A DNA stretch of 64,000 bases from Wenzhouxiangella sp. AB-CW3. Its GTDB lineage: Bacteria; Pseudomonadota; Gammaproteobacteria; Xanthomonadales; Wenzhouxiangellaceae. The number at the start of each line of letters is the position of its first letter. The stretch's first letter is position 1. Shown here piece after piece: positions 8,326 to 16,887 of this stretch. The DNA lies in contig NZ_CP061368.1 in the NCBI RefSeq assembly GCF_014725735.1, forward strand, positions 2,929,225 to 2,993,224, written 5' to 3'. The translations under genes were made by a program, and so were the position numbers. The notes under the pieces are model-generated. The model had not been told where the DNA came from and ran no database searches. It saw only the letters and a program-made list of their open reading frames with translations.

Positions 8326-8859
8326 TCAGAAGCGTTCCGGCACCTCAACCTGACACCGGGCCAGGCGCTCGCGGGCCTGGCGAGCGGCATCCTGGCGCTC
8401 CATGCGTTCACGGGCCAGGGCCATGGTGCGCCAGTTGCGCTGACACAGCTCGCCGACACGGGGACCGACATCGAACGAACGTGAGGCGTAGCTGTCGGCC
8501 TGCTCCCAGGCACCGCGCTCAAGTTGGACCTCGGCCATGTACTGCAACAGCTCCGGGTCGCGCGGCTCGATCCGAAGCGCCCGCTCTAGCAGGATCACGG
8601 CACGGTCCAGATCACCGGCATCTTCTGCCTGCCCGGCCGCATCGGCCAACTCGGCCACGGCCGGATTCTGCAATGGATAGACCTGCAGGCCGCTGGCTTC
8701 CTCGGCCGCAGGTGCTCGCACCTGCTCGGCCACGCTGCGGTCCTCGACCGGCGCCGGTGGCTGAGTGGCACAGGCGGCCAGCAGCAGGCTGGCCAGTACG
8801 GCAGTACTGGCCGTCGAAATGCGGATCGGGACTCTGGGCATGGACTCGGGGCTTGTCAT
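8326..8859 (-). CDS. Lipoprotein with tetratricopeptide-like repeat
   Basis: The product is about 177 residues with an N-terminal signal ending in the lipobox LLLAAC (C30 by this start), then a Pro/Ala-rich linker and a TPR-like helical pair (AEDAGDLDRAVILLERALRIEPRDPELLQYMAEVQLERGAW read in two parts). It is predicted to be an outer- or inner-membrane-anchored periplasmic protein. Starts at ATG 8859 or ATG 8841 are both possible, and neither has a strong Shine-Dalgarno. An earlier in-frame start at 8934 would overlap the mrcB end. Similar TPR lipoproteins often sit beside mrcB and may modulate it, but that role is inference. Confidence 0.85.
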   Translation of the reverse strand: MTSPESMPRVPIRISTASTAVLASLLLAACATQPPAPVEDRSVAEQVRAPAAEEASGLQVYPLQNPAVAELADAAGQAEDAGDLDRAVILLERALRIEPRDPELLQYMAEVQLERGAWEQADSYASRSFDVGPRVGELCQRNWRTMALARERMERQDAARQARERLARCQVEVPERF

Positions 8860-8896
8860 CAACGGGATCAATGCAATCGGATATTTGAACAATGTC

Positions 8897-11197
8897 TCAG
8901 CGCCGCCAGAACGGCCGGCGGCCAGTGTCGGCATTCATGCACGGCGACAGCGCTTCGGGCTGACTGCCGGCGGCAAACGGAACAGCCTGCGCGCCATCGC
9001 AGGATTCGCTGGCCAGCAGCGGCTCGGGCCAATCGATCCAGTACCACTCGATACCTTCCGGCCAGCCCGCCTGTCCGGAACGGGCTGGCAGGCCTGCAAA
9101 GAGCTCGGCCCAGACGGGCAGCGCGGCACTGGCACCGCCAATCCCGGCCGGTGCATGGTCGTCACGACCGACCCACACCACGCCGAGCCAGTCCCGAGTA
9201 TAGCCCACGAACCAGGCATCGCGTCGGTCATTGGTGGTGCCGGTCTTGCCTCGAATACCCGGGTCCTCGGGCAACAGGTTGGCCAGCGAACGCCCGGTGC
9301 CATGAGTGACCACCCGGCGCAGGGCAAAGTCGAGCAGCGCCAGGGCTTCGCGCTCGCGAATGGGCCGCAGGCGCATGGGGTAGCGGCCAATGGACTGCCC
9401 CTCGGCATCCACCACTTCGCTGATTCCCTTCAGCGGCGTGCTGTAACCCTCCGCAGCCAGCGGCTGATAGAGCTGGGTGATCTGCAGTGGGCTGAGGCTG
9501 AGTGAGCCCAGGAAGACCGACGGATGAGGGTCGGTCCCGGGCACCACGCCAAGCTGCTCGAGCAGGCGCAGCAGCGGAGCCACGCCAATCTCCAGCCCCA
9601 GGCGGACCGTGGCCTGGTTGTGGGACATGGTCAGCGCCTCCATGAGTGGCACGCTGCCATGACTGTTGCCGTCGTGATTGCGCGGCTGCCAGGGCTCACC
9701 TCCCGGAATCGGCACACTCAGGGGCTCGTCGAGCAGCGGCGTGACCAGGGTATGGTTGTCCGGGTCGGCCAGCGCAATCAGGTAGAGAAACGGCTTGATC
9801 ACCGAGCCCACCGAGCGGCGCGCGTCCAGGGCCCGGTTGAACCCGGCCCGCCGGGGATGGCGATCGCCCACCAGTGCACGAAGATCGCCCGTGGCCGGCT
9901 CGGCCAGGACAATCGCCCCCTGCAGCTCGCCGGGCTCGTTCTCGACCCGGGCCAGGGCATTGGACAGTGCCTGTTCGGCCCGGTGCTGGGCCGAGGGAGA
10001 CAGTGTAGTGAAAACCCTCAGCCCGGTTCCGCGCAGGTCGCGATCACGGTAATCGGCCCGCAGCTGGCGCCGCACCAGATCGAGAAATGACGCGTGACGG
10101 GTCGATCCGCGCACCGATGCCGGACTGACGCCCAGGGCCGATTCGACCAGCCGGTCGTGATCGGCCTGATCGATCAGCCCGGTTTCGAGAAACATGCCCA
10201 GCACCTGATTGCGCCGGACCCGGGCCCGTTCCGGATTGCGCACCGGGTGATACCAGGATGCGCCCCGCGCCATGCCCACCAGCAAGGCAACCTGGCCGGC
10301 ATCCAGCGCCTGCACCGGCAGCCCGAAGTAGTACTCGCTGGCGCGACCGAAGCCGTGGATGGCATGGGCGCCGTCCTGGCCCAGGTAGACCTCGTTGAGA
10401 TAGGCCTCGAGAATCTCGGCCTTGCTGAACCGCCGCTCCAGGCTCAGGGCCATGACGGCCTCGTTGAACTTGCGCAGGAAACTGCGTTCCGGCGTCAAGA
10501 AAAGGTTCTTGACCAGCTGCTGAGTGATGGTGCTGCCGCCCTGGGTGACACGGCCGTGGCGAAGGTTGATCCAGGCCGCCCGCAACATGCCACGCGGATC
10601 AAGGCCATGGTGGTGCCGGAACTGGCGATCTTCGACCGCCTGCACCCCTGTGACCAGCAAGGGTGGAAAGTCGGCCAGCGCAACCAGCGTGCGATCACGA
10701 TCATCGAGCGGCATGAGGCTGCCGATCTCCGCCGGCGGCAGTCTCAACAGGGCGCTGTCCGGTGCTCCGTCCAGCCGCAATCGTCCGGATTCCACGGCCA
10801 GCTGCACACGGCGCGCATCCTGCCGTCCATCGGGAAAAGCGAAGCCGGGGAGATGTACATCAAGCCGGGAACCATTGCGTGCATAGCGACCCACTTCGAC
10901 TGGATTGCCCTCGCGCAGCCCTGCCGCTTCCAGTTCGATAAACAGATCATCGAGCCGGACGGCCAGTCCGTCATACAGCTCCAGCGGCCGCGCATAGACT
11001 CGTGTGGCCTGGCTGAACTGGCGGTCGGCGAATCGCAGTCCGGCCTCGCGATCCAGCCACCAGACCCAAGGCCCCAGCACCCCGAGCGTCAGACCGAACG
11101 CAAACAGCAGCGTGCCGACCAATGCCCGCCGGATGATCCCGCTGCCGGACGGACGGCGCTTTTGTGACTTGCGGTTACGATGCTTCTTCCGGGTCAT
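8897..11197 (-). CDS. mrcB: Penicillin-binding protein 1B (bifunctional transglycosylase/transpeptidase)
   Basis: This class A PBP polymerises and cross-links peptidoglycan. The 766-residue product has a short basic cytoplasmic tail, one membrane helix (about 24-47), a UB2H-like region (about 60-160) and a GT51 transglycosylase domain with catalytic E189 (QAVEDRQFRHHHG) and GGSTITQQLVKNLF. The transpeptidase domain has S465 in SVIK, SHN at 525-527 and a KTGTT motif near 655. UB2H marks PBP1B over PBP1A; in E. coli that domain binds the activator LpoB. It heads the minus-strand run and diverges from the glycosyltransferase at 11382. Confidence 0.95.
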   Translation of the reverse strand: MTRKKHRNRKSQKRRPSGSGIIRRALVGTLLFAFGLTLGVLGPWVWWLDREAGLRFADRQFSQATRVYARPLELYDGLAVRLDDLFIELEAAGLREGNPVEVGRYARNGSRLDVHLPGFAFPDGRQDARRVQLAVESGRLRLDGAPDSALLRLPPAEIGSLMPLDDRDRTLVALADFPPLLVTGVQAVEDRQFRHHHGLDPRGMLRAAWINLRHGRVTQGGSTITQQLVKNLFLTPERSFLRKFNEAVMALSLERRFSKAEILEAYLNEVYLGQDGAHAIHGFGRASEYYFGLPVQALDAGQVALLVGMARGASWYHPVRNPERARVRRNQVLGMFLETGLIDQADHDRLVESALGVSPASVRGSTRHASFLDLVRRQLRADYRDRDLRGTGLRVFTTLSPSAQHRAEQALSNALARVENEPGELQGAIVLAEPATGDLRALVGDRHPRRAGFNRALDARRSVGSVIKPFLYLIALADPDNHTLVTPLLDEPLSVPIPGGEPWQPRNHDGNSHGSVPLMEALTMSHNQATVRLGLEIGVAPLLRLLEQLGVVPGTDPHPSVFLGSLSLSPLQITQLYQPLAAEGYSTPLKGISEVVDAEGQSIGRYPMRLRPIREREALALLDFALRRVVTHGTGRSLANLLPEDPGIRGKTGTTNDRRDAWFVGYTRDWLGVVWVGRDDHAPAGIGGASAALPVWAELFAGLPARSGQAGWPEGIEWYWIDWPEPLLASESCDGAQAVPFAAGSQPEALSPCMNADTGRRPFWRR

Positions 11198-11381
11198 GAG
11201 GTAGTTGAGTCAATGAGTCTGTCCTGGTTCCCGGCGGGTATCGCCGGCGCATGATCCGGTTGCCGACCCGGAAGGTGACATGCGGCAAACAATTGGAGGA
11301 TAATGGCACGCTTGCGACCGGCCCGGCCAAGCACCGCCGGGCTCGATTTTACTGAAAAAACCCAACTCGAAAGACTCAATC

Positions 11382-14300
11382 GTGCAAGCCGACCACGAGG
11401 ACAAGCCGAGCGCCGCGGGATCGAACGCCGCCAATGCCAGCGACGAGGACAAGGCCCCGTTTCGGCCCTGGGTGGTCGTGTTGCCCGGCCCCGATGGCCG
11501 GATCGATACCGAATGGCTGAGCCACCTGCGCGGACGACTGCCAGGCGAATACCACTGCACGCCGGCTGCCACCCACGACTGCCTGGAGCTCCTTGATGTC
11601 GACTCAAGGCAGTGGTCCCGCCTGGTGGCTGCGGTTGCCGATCAGGCCGGAGAGCAAGGCGCCGTGCTGATCGAAAGCGGCCTGCAAGTCCCGCACGACT
11701 TTGCCAGACGCCTGGCCGCACTGGCCCGCTGCGACAACTGCCCGCCCCTGACCTGTTTTGCCGGCAATCATGACGATGCGCTCAATCCCGCCTGTGGCCT
11801 AGACATCGATGCCGACCCGGCCTGGTGTGACGACCTCGCCTGCCTGGCCGCCGAGCGCGTGTGGACCGAGATCGATCACGATGGCCGGCGCCTGCTGTTT
11901 ATCGCCCCCAATGCAGGCCCGCGTGCCGGGGATGGAGCGGCAGCCGGTCGCTGCTGGCTGCATGACGGCTTCTACATTCACGACCCGCAACGCCGTCTGG
12001 ATGCAGGCACGACCCGTCATCCCGCCGCCAGCACCGCGCTGGGCACCTTGCGTCTGAGCTTCACGCGCCTTGCCGGGCGCGAAGAACTCGGCCTGGTCCT
12101 GCCGGCCATCGGCCGCGATGAGCGCCCGGTCACTCTGCACATCAGCCATCACTGGGGCGGCGGCGTGGCGCGCTGGATCGACGACGTCGTGGCCGAAGAC
12201 GAGCACGGCCACCACCTCGTCCTTGCCGCCCGGGGACACACCGACGGGCAGGTTCACGGCCAGCGACTGTGCCTGTATGCCGCCGGCAGCGCCCGCGGCC
12301 CCATTCGTGAATGGACGCTGACACCGGCCATTGCCTCCACCGCAGTCCGGCACGCCCAGTACCAAGCCTTGCTCGATGACATCTGCAAGCACTTCAGCGT
12401 GGGCCGCGTCATTGTTTCCTCGCTGATCGGTCACAGCCTCGATGCCCTGCGCACCGGCCTGCCCACCCTGCAGGTATTGCACGACTTCTATCCCGCCTGG
12501 CCGGTACTCGACCGCGACCCGCTGGAATTCGACCAGGCCAGCGCCGTCGATCTGGCCGGGGCCCTGGACAAGGCCGGCGAGGACTTTCTGTTCCGGGAAT
12601 CCGACCCGGCCTTCTGGCAGGCATTGAGCCGGGAGTGGCACGAACTGGTCCGACACCACGGCACCTGCCTGATCGCGCCGACCGAACAGGTGCGACAACG
12701 CTGGCGCCGGCTGGTCGGCCCCGATCTGGCCAACGCCCATATCGTCCCGCACGGCTTCAGGCATTGGCCAAAGGCCGAGCGTATCGACGGAGCGGCACGG
12801 ACAGACGGCCGGCTCAACCTGGTGATCGTCGGTCGCCTGTCGCCGGGCAAGGGACTGCGACTGCTGGAGCAGGCGCTGCCACGGTTGCGCGATATCGCCC
12901 ACATCACCCTGGTCGGTTGCGGCCATCACGGCATGCGCCTGTTCGGACGGCCCGGCGTCGATATCCTGCTCGATTTCCGGCGCGAGCAGTTGCCCTCGCT
13001 ACTGGCCACCCTCAGGCCGCAGGCGGCACTGTTCCTGTCGACCGTGGCCGAGACCTGGAACTATGTGCTCAGCGAGACCCGTTCGCTCGGTCTGGTGCCT
13101 CTGGCCACCCGGACCGGCAGTTTCATCGAACGCATCGACCACGAACACGACGGACTGCTGTTTACCCCCGATGTCGACGGCCTGGTGGACTGCCTGCGGT
13201 TATTGCACCACGAGCCCGAAAAACTTCAACAACTCGCCGCGAGTCTGCCGATCGAGCCCGGGGTCAGCGATGCGCTTCGATCCTGCAACGACCTCGTCCC
13301 GGCGCAACGACGGCCAGCCCTGGCCGGCAGGCCGAGCAGCCCGGAGCTCACCCAGCAGCTAGCCGAACGTGCGGTACATGCTGAACAGCAGCGCGAGATT
13401 CGCCACCTGAAGCAGCTTACCCGGACATTGCAGTCGGACCTGGAACAGCGCACGGCCTGGGCCCGCAAAAGCGAACGCCTGACCCGGGAGCGCACAGCCG
13501 AGCTGCGCAAGGCCTGGGATGACATCGAACAGCAGGCCGCAGTTATAGAGCGGCAGCAATCCGAACTCGAACTGCGTCGGCGGCAGGCCGATGCGCTGGC
13601 CCGATCACAGGCGCGCGTCGAGCAACTAGAACATGACCTGCATGCGACTCGCTCGAGCACATCCTGGCGACTGACGCGGCCACTGCGTTTTGCCGTACGC
13701 GTGGCCACCAACGCCCGACATCATCGGGCCTGGATGCCATGGCGTTGGCCCGGGCTGATCGCCCGACTGATCACCAACCTGAGATCGCTGGGGCTTCGTG
13801 GCGCGATCGACCGCATGCAGTACCTCTCTCCACCACCCCTGGAAGCCACCCCGGCTCCCGGCGCACTGACCGAACTGCCCGAAGCGCCGACCGCGGACCC
13901 GGACCCGGTTGCACTGAACCCGGCCGGTTCGCCGCTGGCCAGCATCATCATTCCGGTCTACAACAAGGTGGCCTACACCGCCGCCTGCCTGCACTCGATT
14001 GCCGAGCAGGCGGTCGAGACCGGTTACGAGGTCATCGTGGTCGACGACTGCTCGAACGACGACACGGCCGCCTACCTGGAGCGCTGCAGCGGCCTGCGCG
14101 TGGTGCGCAATAAACGCAACGCCGGTTTCATCCGGAGCTGCAATGCCGGGGCAGAGATCGCCCGCGGCCGCTATCTGGTGCTGCTCAACAACGACACCAC
14201 CGTGACCCCCGGATGGCTGGACGCCCTGCTGTCACCGCTGCTGACAGACGGCAAGGTGGGTGCGGTCGGTGCTCGTCTGGTGTATCCGGACGGCAAGTTG

Positions 14301-15893
14301 CAGGAAGCCGGCGGCATCATCTTCAACGACGCCAGCGGCTGGAACTACGGCCGTGGCGACGACCCCGAGCGGGCGCAGTACAACTTCCTCAGCGAAGCCG
14401 ACTACGTCTCCGGCGCCTGCCTGGCCGTAAGCCGCGATGACTTTCGGTCACTGGGCGGGTTCGATACCCGCTTCGCCCCGGCCTACTACGAAGACACCGA
14501 CCTGTGCTTCCAGCTGCGGGCCATGGGCAAGAAAGTCATCTACCAGCCAGCGGCCACCATCGTCCACCACGAAGGCATCAGCTCGGGCACCGAGGAGTCC
14601 AGCGGCACCAAGCGCTACCAGGCGGTCAACCGCGACAAGTTCCGCGACAAGTGGGCCGAAGTACTGGCCGAACATCCGCCCCCCGAGCCGCGCCATGATC
14701 GCAGCGACCCGGTCAGGCACCTGCGCTTCAGACGCAGTCCGAAGCGCCTGTTGCTGATCGATGCCGTCACCCCCCAGCCCGACCACGACTCCGGCTCGGT
14801 GCGCATCATGGCGATGATGACGCTGCTACGCGATCTTGGCTACCAGGTCAGCTTCATGCCCGAAAACCTGTCCTGGGTGCCGGGCTATTCAGACGCACTG
14901 CAACAGGCCGGCATCGAGGTGCTGTGCGCACCGCGCATCCACTCACTGGACGAGTGGTTGCGGGAGCATGGCAACGACATGGACCTGGTGATCGTGAGCC
15001 GCTACTACGTTCTGGCACCCATCATTTCCAGACTGCGACGACAGTGCCCGCGTGCCCGCCTGATCTTCGATACCGTCGACCTTCATTTTCTGCGCGAGGA
15101 ACGCGAAGCGGAGGTCACCGGTTCGGACGAGGCCCGTCGGCGAGCAAGCGAAAGCCGTCGCCAGGAGCTGGGGCTGATGCGACAGGCCGACATCACACTG
15201 GTGGTCAGCGCCGCCGAGCGGGACTTGCTGGCCGACCTCAGACCCGATGACGATGTTCGCATCGTGTCCAATATCCACACCGTGCATGGCTGCCGCAAAC
15301 CCTTCAGCGAACGCAGCGACCTGATGTTCGTCGGCGGCTTTCAGCATCTGCCCAATGTCGATGCGGCGATGTGGCTGGTCGACGAGATCTTTCCCGAAGT
15401 CAGACGCCGCCTGCCCGATGTAAAGCTGCACCTGATCGGCAGCCGCATGCCGCCGGAGATTCTCGAGCTCGACCGGCCGGGCGTGGTGGTTCACGGTTTC
15501 GTGCCCGAGCTCGAACCGTTTCTGGAAGGCTGCCGACTGTCGCTGGCGCCGCTGCGCTACGGGGCGGGCGTCAAGGGCAAGGTCAACCAGGCCATGAGCC
15601 ATGGCCTGCCCGTGGTGGCAACCCGTTGTGCCGCCGAAGGCATGTTTCTGGAAAACGGCCAGGATGTGCTCGTGGCCGACGATGCCGAAACCTTTGCCGG
15701 AAGCATCGTATCGGCCTACCGCGACGAAGCGCTTTGGAACCGACTGTCGGCAGGCGGCCTTGAGAACGTGCAGACACACTTTTCCATGGAGGCCGCACGC
15801 CGGGCCCTGATCTCCATTCTGCCCGGGCAGGCGACTGACTCAGTCCCCAAGGCCCTGGACGGGACGGATCAGGACCGGCCACAGTTGCCGTGA
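11382..15893 (+). CDS. Large multidomain glycosyltransferase (GT4-like / GT2 / GT4-like)
   Basis: This 1503-residue protein combines several modules. Residues about 1-300 are not recognised. Residues about 300-640 look like a GT4/GT-B retaining transferase (NLVIVGRLSPGKGLRLLEQ near 480; AETWNYVLSETRSLGLVPLA). A charged coiled coil covers about 655-770, ending in the SSTSWRLTRPLRF linker common in surface-polysaccharide transferases. A GT2 domain spans about 850-1100 (ASIIIPVYNKVAYTAACL, VVDDCSNDDTAAYL, LLNNDTTVTPGW, YYEDTDLCFQL). A second GT4-like domain fills about 1120-1490 (DLMFVGGFQHLPNVDAAMWL, LAPLRYGAGVKGKVNQAMSHGLPVVATRC). The start is GTG 11382. It probably builds an O-antigen, capsule or exopolysaccharide chain. 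Its end overlaps the convergent GT2 gene by 54 bases. Confidence 0.88.
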   Translation: MQADHEDKPSAAGSNAANASDEDKAPFRPWVVVLPGPDGRIDTEWLSHLRGRLPGEYHCTPAATHDCLELLDVDSRQWSRLVAAVADQAGEQGAVLIESGLQVPHDFARRLAALARCDNCPPLTCFAGNHDDALNPACGLDIDADPAWCDDLACLAAERVWTEIDHDGRRLLFIAPNAGPRAGDGAAAGRCWLHDGFYIHDPQRRLDAGTTRHPAASTALGTLRLSFTRLAGREELGLVLPAIGRDERPVTLHISHHWGGGVARWIDDVVAEDEHGHHLVLAARGHTDGQVHGQRLCLYAAGSARGPIREWTLTPAIASTAVRHAQYQALLDDICKHFSVGRVIVSSLIGHSLDALRTGLPTLQVLHDFYPAWPVLDRDPLEFDQASAVDLAGALDKAGEDFLFRESDPAFWQALSREWHELVRHHGTCLIAPTEQVRQRWRRLVGPDLANAHIVPHGFRHWPKAERIDGAARTDGRLNLVIVGRLSPGKGLRLLEQALPRLRDIAHITLVGCGHHGMRLFGRPGVDILLDFRREQLPSLLATLRPQAALFLSTVAETWNYVLSETRSLGLVPLATRTGSFIERIDHEHDGLLFTPDVDGLVDCLRLLHHEPEKLQQLAASLPIEPGVSDALRSCNDLVPAQRRPALAGRPSSPELTQQLAERAVHAEQQREIRHLKQLTRTLQSDLEQRTAWARKSERLTRERTAELRKAWDDIEQQAAVIERQQSELELRRRQADALARSQARVEQLEHDLHATRSSTSWRLTRPLRFAVRVATNARHHRAWMPWRWPGLIARLITNLRSLGLRGAIDRMQYLSPPPLEATPAPGALTELPEAPTADPDPVALNPAGSPLASIIIPVYNKVAYTAACLHSIAEQAVETGYEVIVVDDCSNDDTAAYLERCSGLRVVRNKRNAGFIRSCNAGAEIARGRYLVLLNNDTTVTPGWLDALLSPLLTDGKVGAVGARLVYPDGKLQEAGGIIFNDASGWNYGRGDDPERAQYNFLSEADYVSGACLAVSRDDFRSLGGFDTRFAPAYYEDTDLCFQLRAMGKKVIYQPAATIVHHEGISSGTEESSGTKRYQAVNRDKFRDKWAEVLAEHPPPEPRHDRSDPVRHLRFRRSPKRLLLIDAVTPQPDHDSGSVRIMAMMTLLRDLGYQVSFMPENLSWVPGYSDALQQAGIEVLCAPRIHSLDEWLREHGNDMDLVIVSRYYVLAPIISRLRRQCPRARLIFDTVDLHFLREEREAEVTGSDEARRRASESRRQELGLMRQADITLVVSAAERDLLADLRPDDDVRIVSNIHTVHGCRKPFSERSDLMFVGGFQHLPNVDAAMWLVDEIFPEVRRRLPDVKLHLIGSRMPPEILELDRPGVVVHGFVPELEPFLEGCRLSLAPLRYGAGVKGKVNQAMSHGLPVVATRCAAEGMFLENGQDVLVADDAETFAGSIVSAYRDEALWNRLSAGGLENVQTHFSMEAARRALISILPGQATDSVPKALDGTDQDRPQLP

Positions 15894-16883
15894 GCCCAGG
15901 CGCCTCAGGGCGCGGACATTTCGACGCCGGCGCGGCAACTGGCCGAAGCCGTCAGTCAGGGCGCGCAGGGCAAGCCGGAAGTCCAGTTCCGGTTCTGGAT
16001 CCGTGTTGGACTGTGGCAAACGCCGATCGCGCGGGGACAGGCGCCGCCGGATCCGGCGCAAGGGCATGAGCACGATGCGCTGAACGGCTGTCCACGACAG
16101 GCGCAGGCCGAAGCAAACCAGCCACAACAGCAACAGGGCGGGCGGAAGGTTCTTGCCTGCCGCCCAGATCATGTTGCGCAGCGAACGGGTGGTCACAAGC
16201 GCCGAGGCCACATCGGTGGACGCGCCGCGCTTGTGATAGACCACTGCATCGGGCACGTACAGGCAGCGATGGCCGGCCACCTGCGCCCGCAGGTCGATAT
16301 CGATATCTTCGAAAACCAGGAAAAAGTCTTCGTCAAACGGCCCGATATCGTCGAACAGGTTGCACCGATACAGGGCAGCTCCCGCGCAGGCTCCAAATAC
16401 CCAGGCCGGCTCTGAGTGATGCTCGGCCGGCTCCCCCGCCCCGATATTGATGCCGCCCCCGCGCCAGATGGAAAAGCGGTCGCCGGCCGAGTCGATCCGG
16501 TGCGGGGGGTCGAAGCGCAGCATCTTGCAGGCCGCGAAGCTGGCCCCGGGCGTGGCATCCATGGCATCGACCAGTCGCTCCAGCCAGCCCGGATCGGCGC
16601 GGGTATCGTTGTTGAGCAGCGCCAGGAACTCGCTGCTGCTGACCCGAATGCCGGCATTGACCGCGGCGGAGAAACCGAGATTCGCGTGATTGCGCACGAT
16701 GCGTACCCAGGGGTAGTCACGCTCGACCAGGGCCAGCGAGTCATCTTCCGAACCGTTGTCGACCAGGATGACATCGAAATCCCTAAACCGCTGCTGGTCC
16801 AGTGAATCCAGGCAGCCGGGCAGATGGTGCGCACCGTTCCAGTTGGGAATGATGACGCTGACGCGTCGGGCAGGCTGATTCAT
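15840..16883 (-). CDS. Family 2 glycosyltransferase, membrane-associated
   Basis: The 347-residue product has a GT2 (GT-A) domain: VSVIIPNWNGAHHLPGCLDS, VILVDNGSEDDSL, NLGFSAAVNAGIR, the metal-binding LLNNDTRADPGW and the acceptor-side FFLVFEDIDIDLR. A hydrophobic segment follows at about 255-275 (ALLLLWLVCFGLRLSW) and a very arginine-rich tail. It resembles rhamnosyl-type transferases of cell-surface polysaccharides; the donor sugar cannot be read from sequence. It starts 4 bases after the relA stop, so it is probably co-transcribed with relA, an unusual pairing. Its 3' end overlaps the convergent gene. Confidence 0.9.
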   Translation of the reverse strand: MNQPARRVSVIIPNWNGAHHLPGCLDSLDQQRFRDFDVILVDNGSEDDSLALVERDYPWVRIVRNHANLGFSAAVNAGIRVSSSEFLALLNNDTRADPGWLERLVDAMDATPGASFAACKMLRFDPPHRIDSAGDRFSIWRGGGINIGAGEPAEHHSEPAWVFGACAGAALYRCNLFDDIGPFDEDFFLVFEDIDIDLRAQVAGHRCLYVPDAVVYHKRGASTDVASALVTTRSLRNMIWAAGKNLPPALLLLWLVCFGLRLSWTAVQRIVLMPLRRIRRRLSPRDRRLPQSNTDPEPELDFRLALRALTDGFGQLPRRRRNVRALRRLGSRQLWPVLIRPVQGLGD

Positions 16884-16887
16884 CGGT

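Noticed and set aside
8325-8522. N-terminal extension of yoaA
   Set aside because: The extra residues are read out of frame through the lipoprotein gene and are low in family similarity.
11305-11320. Sigma-54 promoter before the large glycosyltransferase (TGGCACGCTTGC)
   Set aside because: The GG and GC elements are about two bases too close for a functional -24/-12 site.
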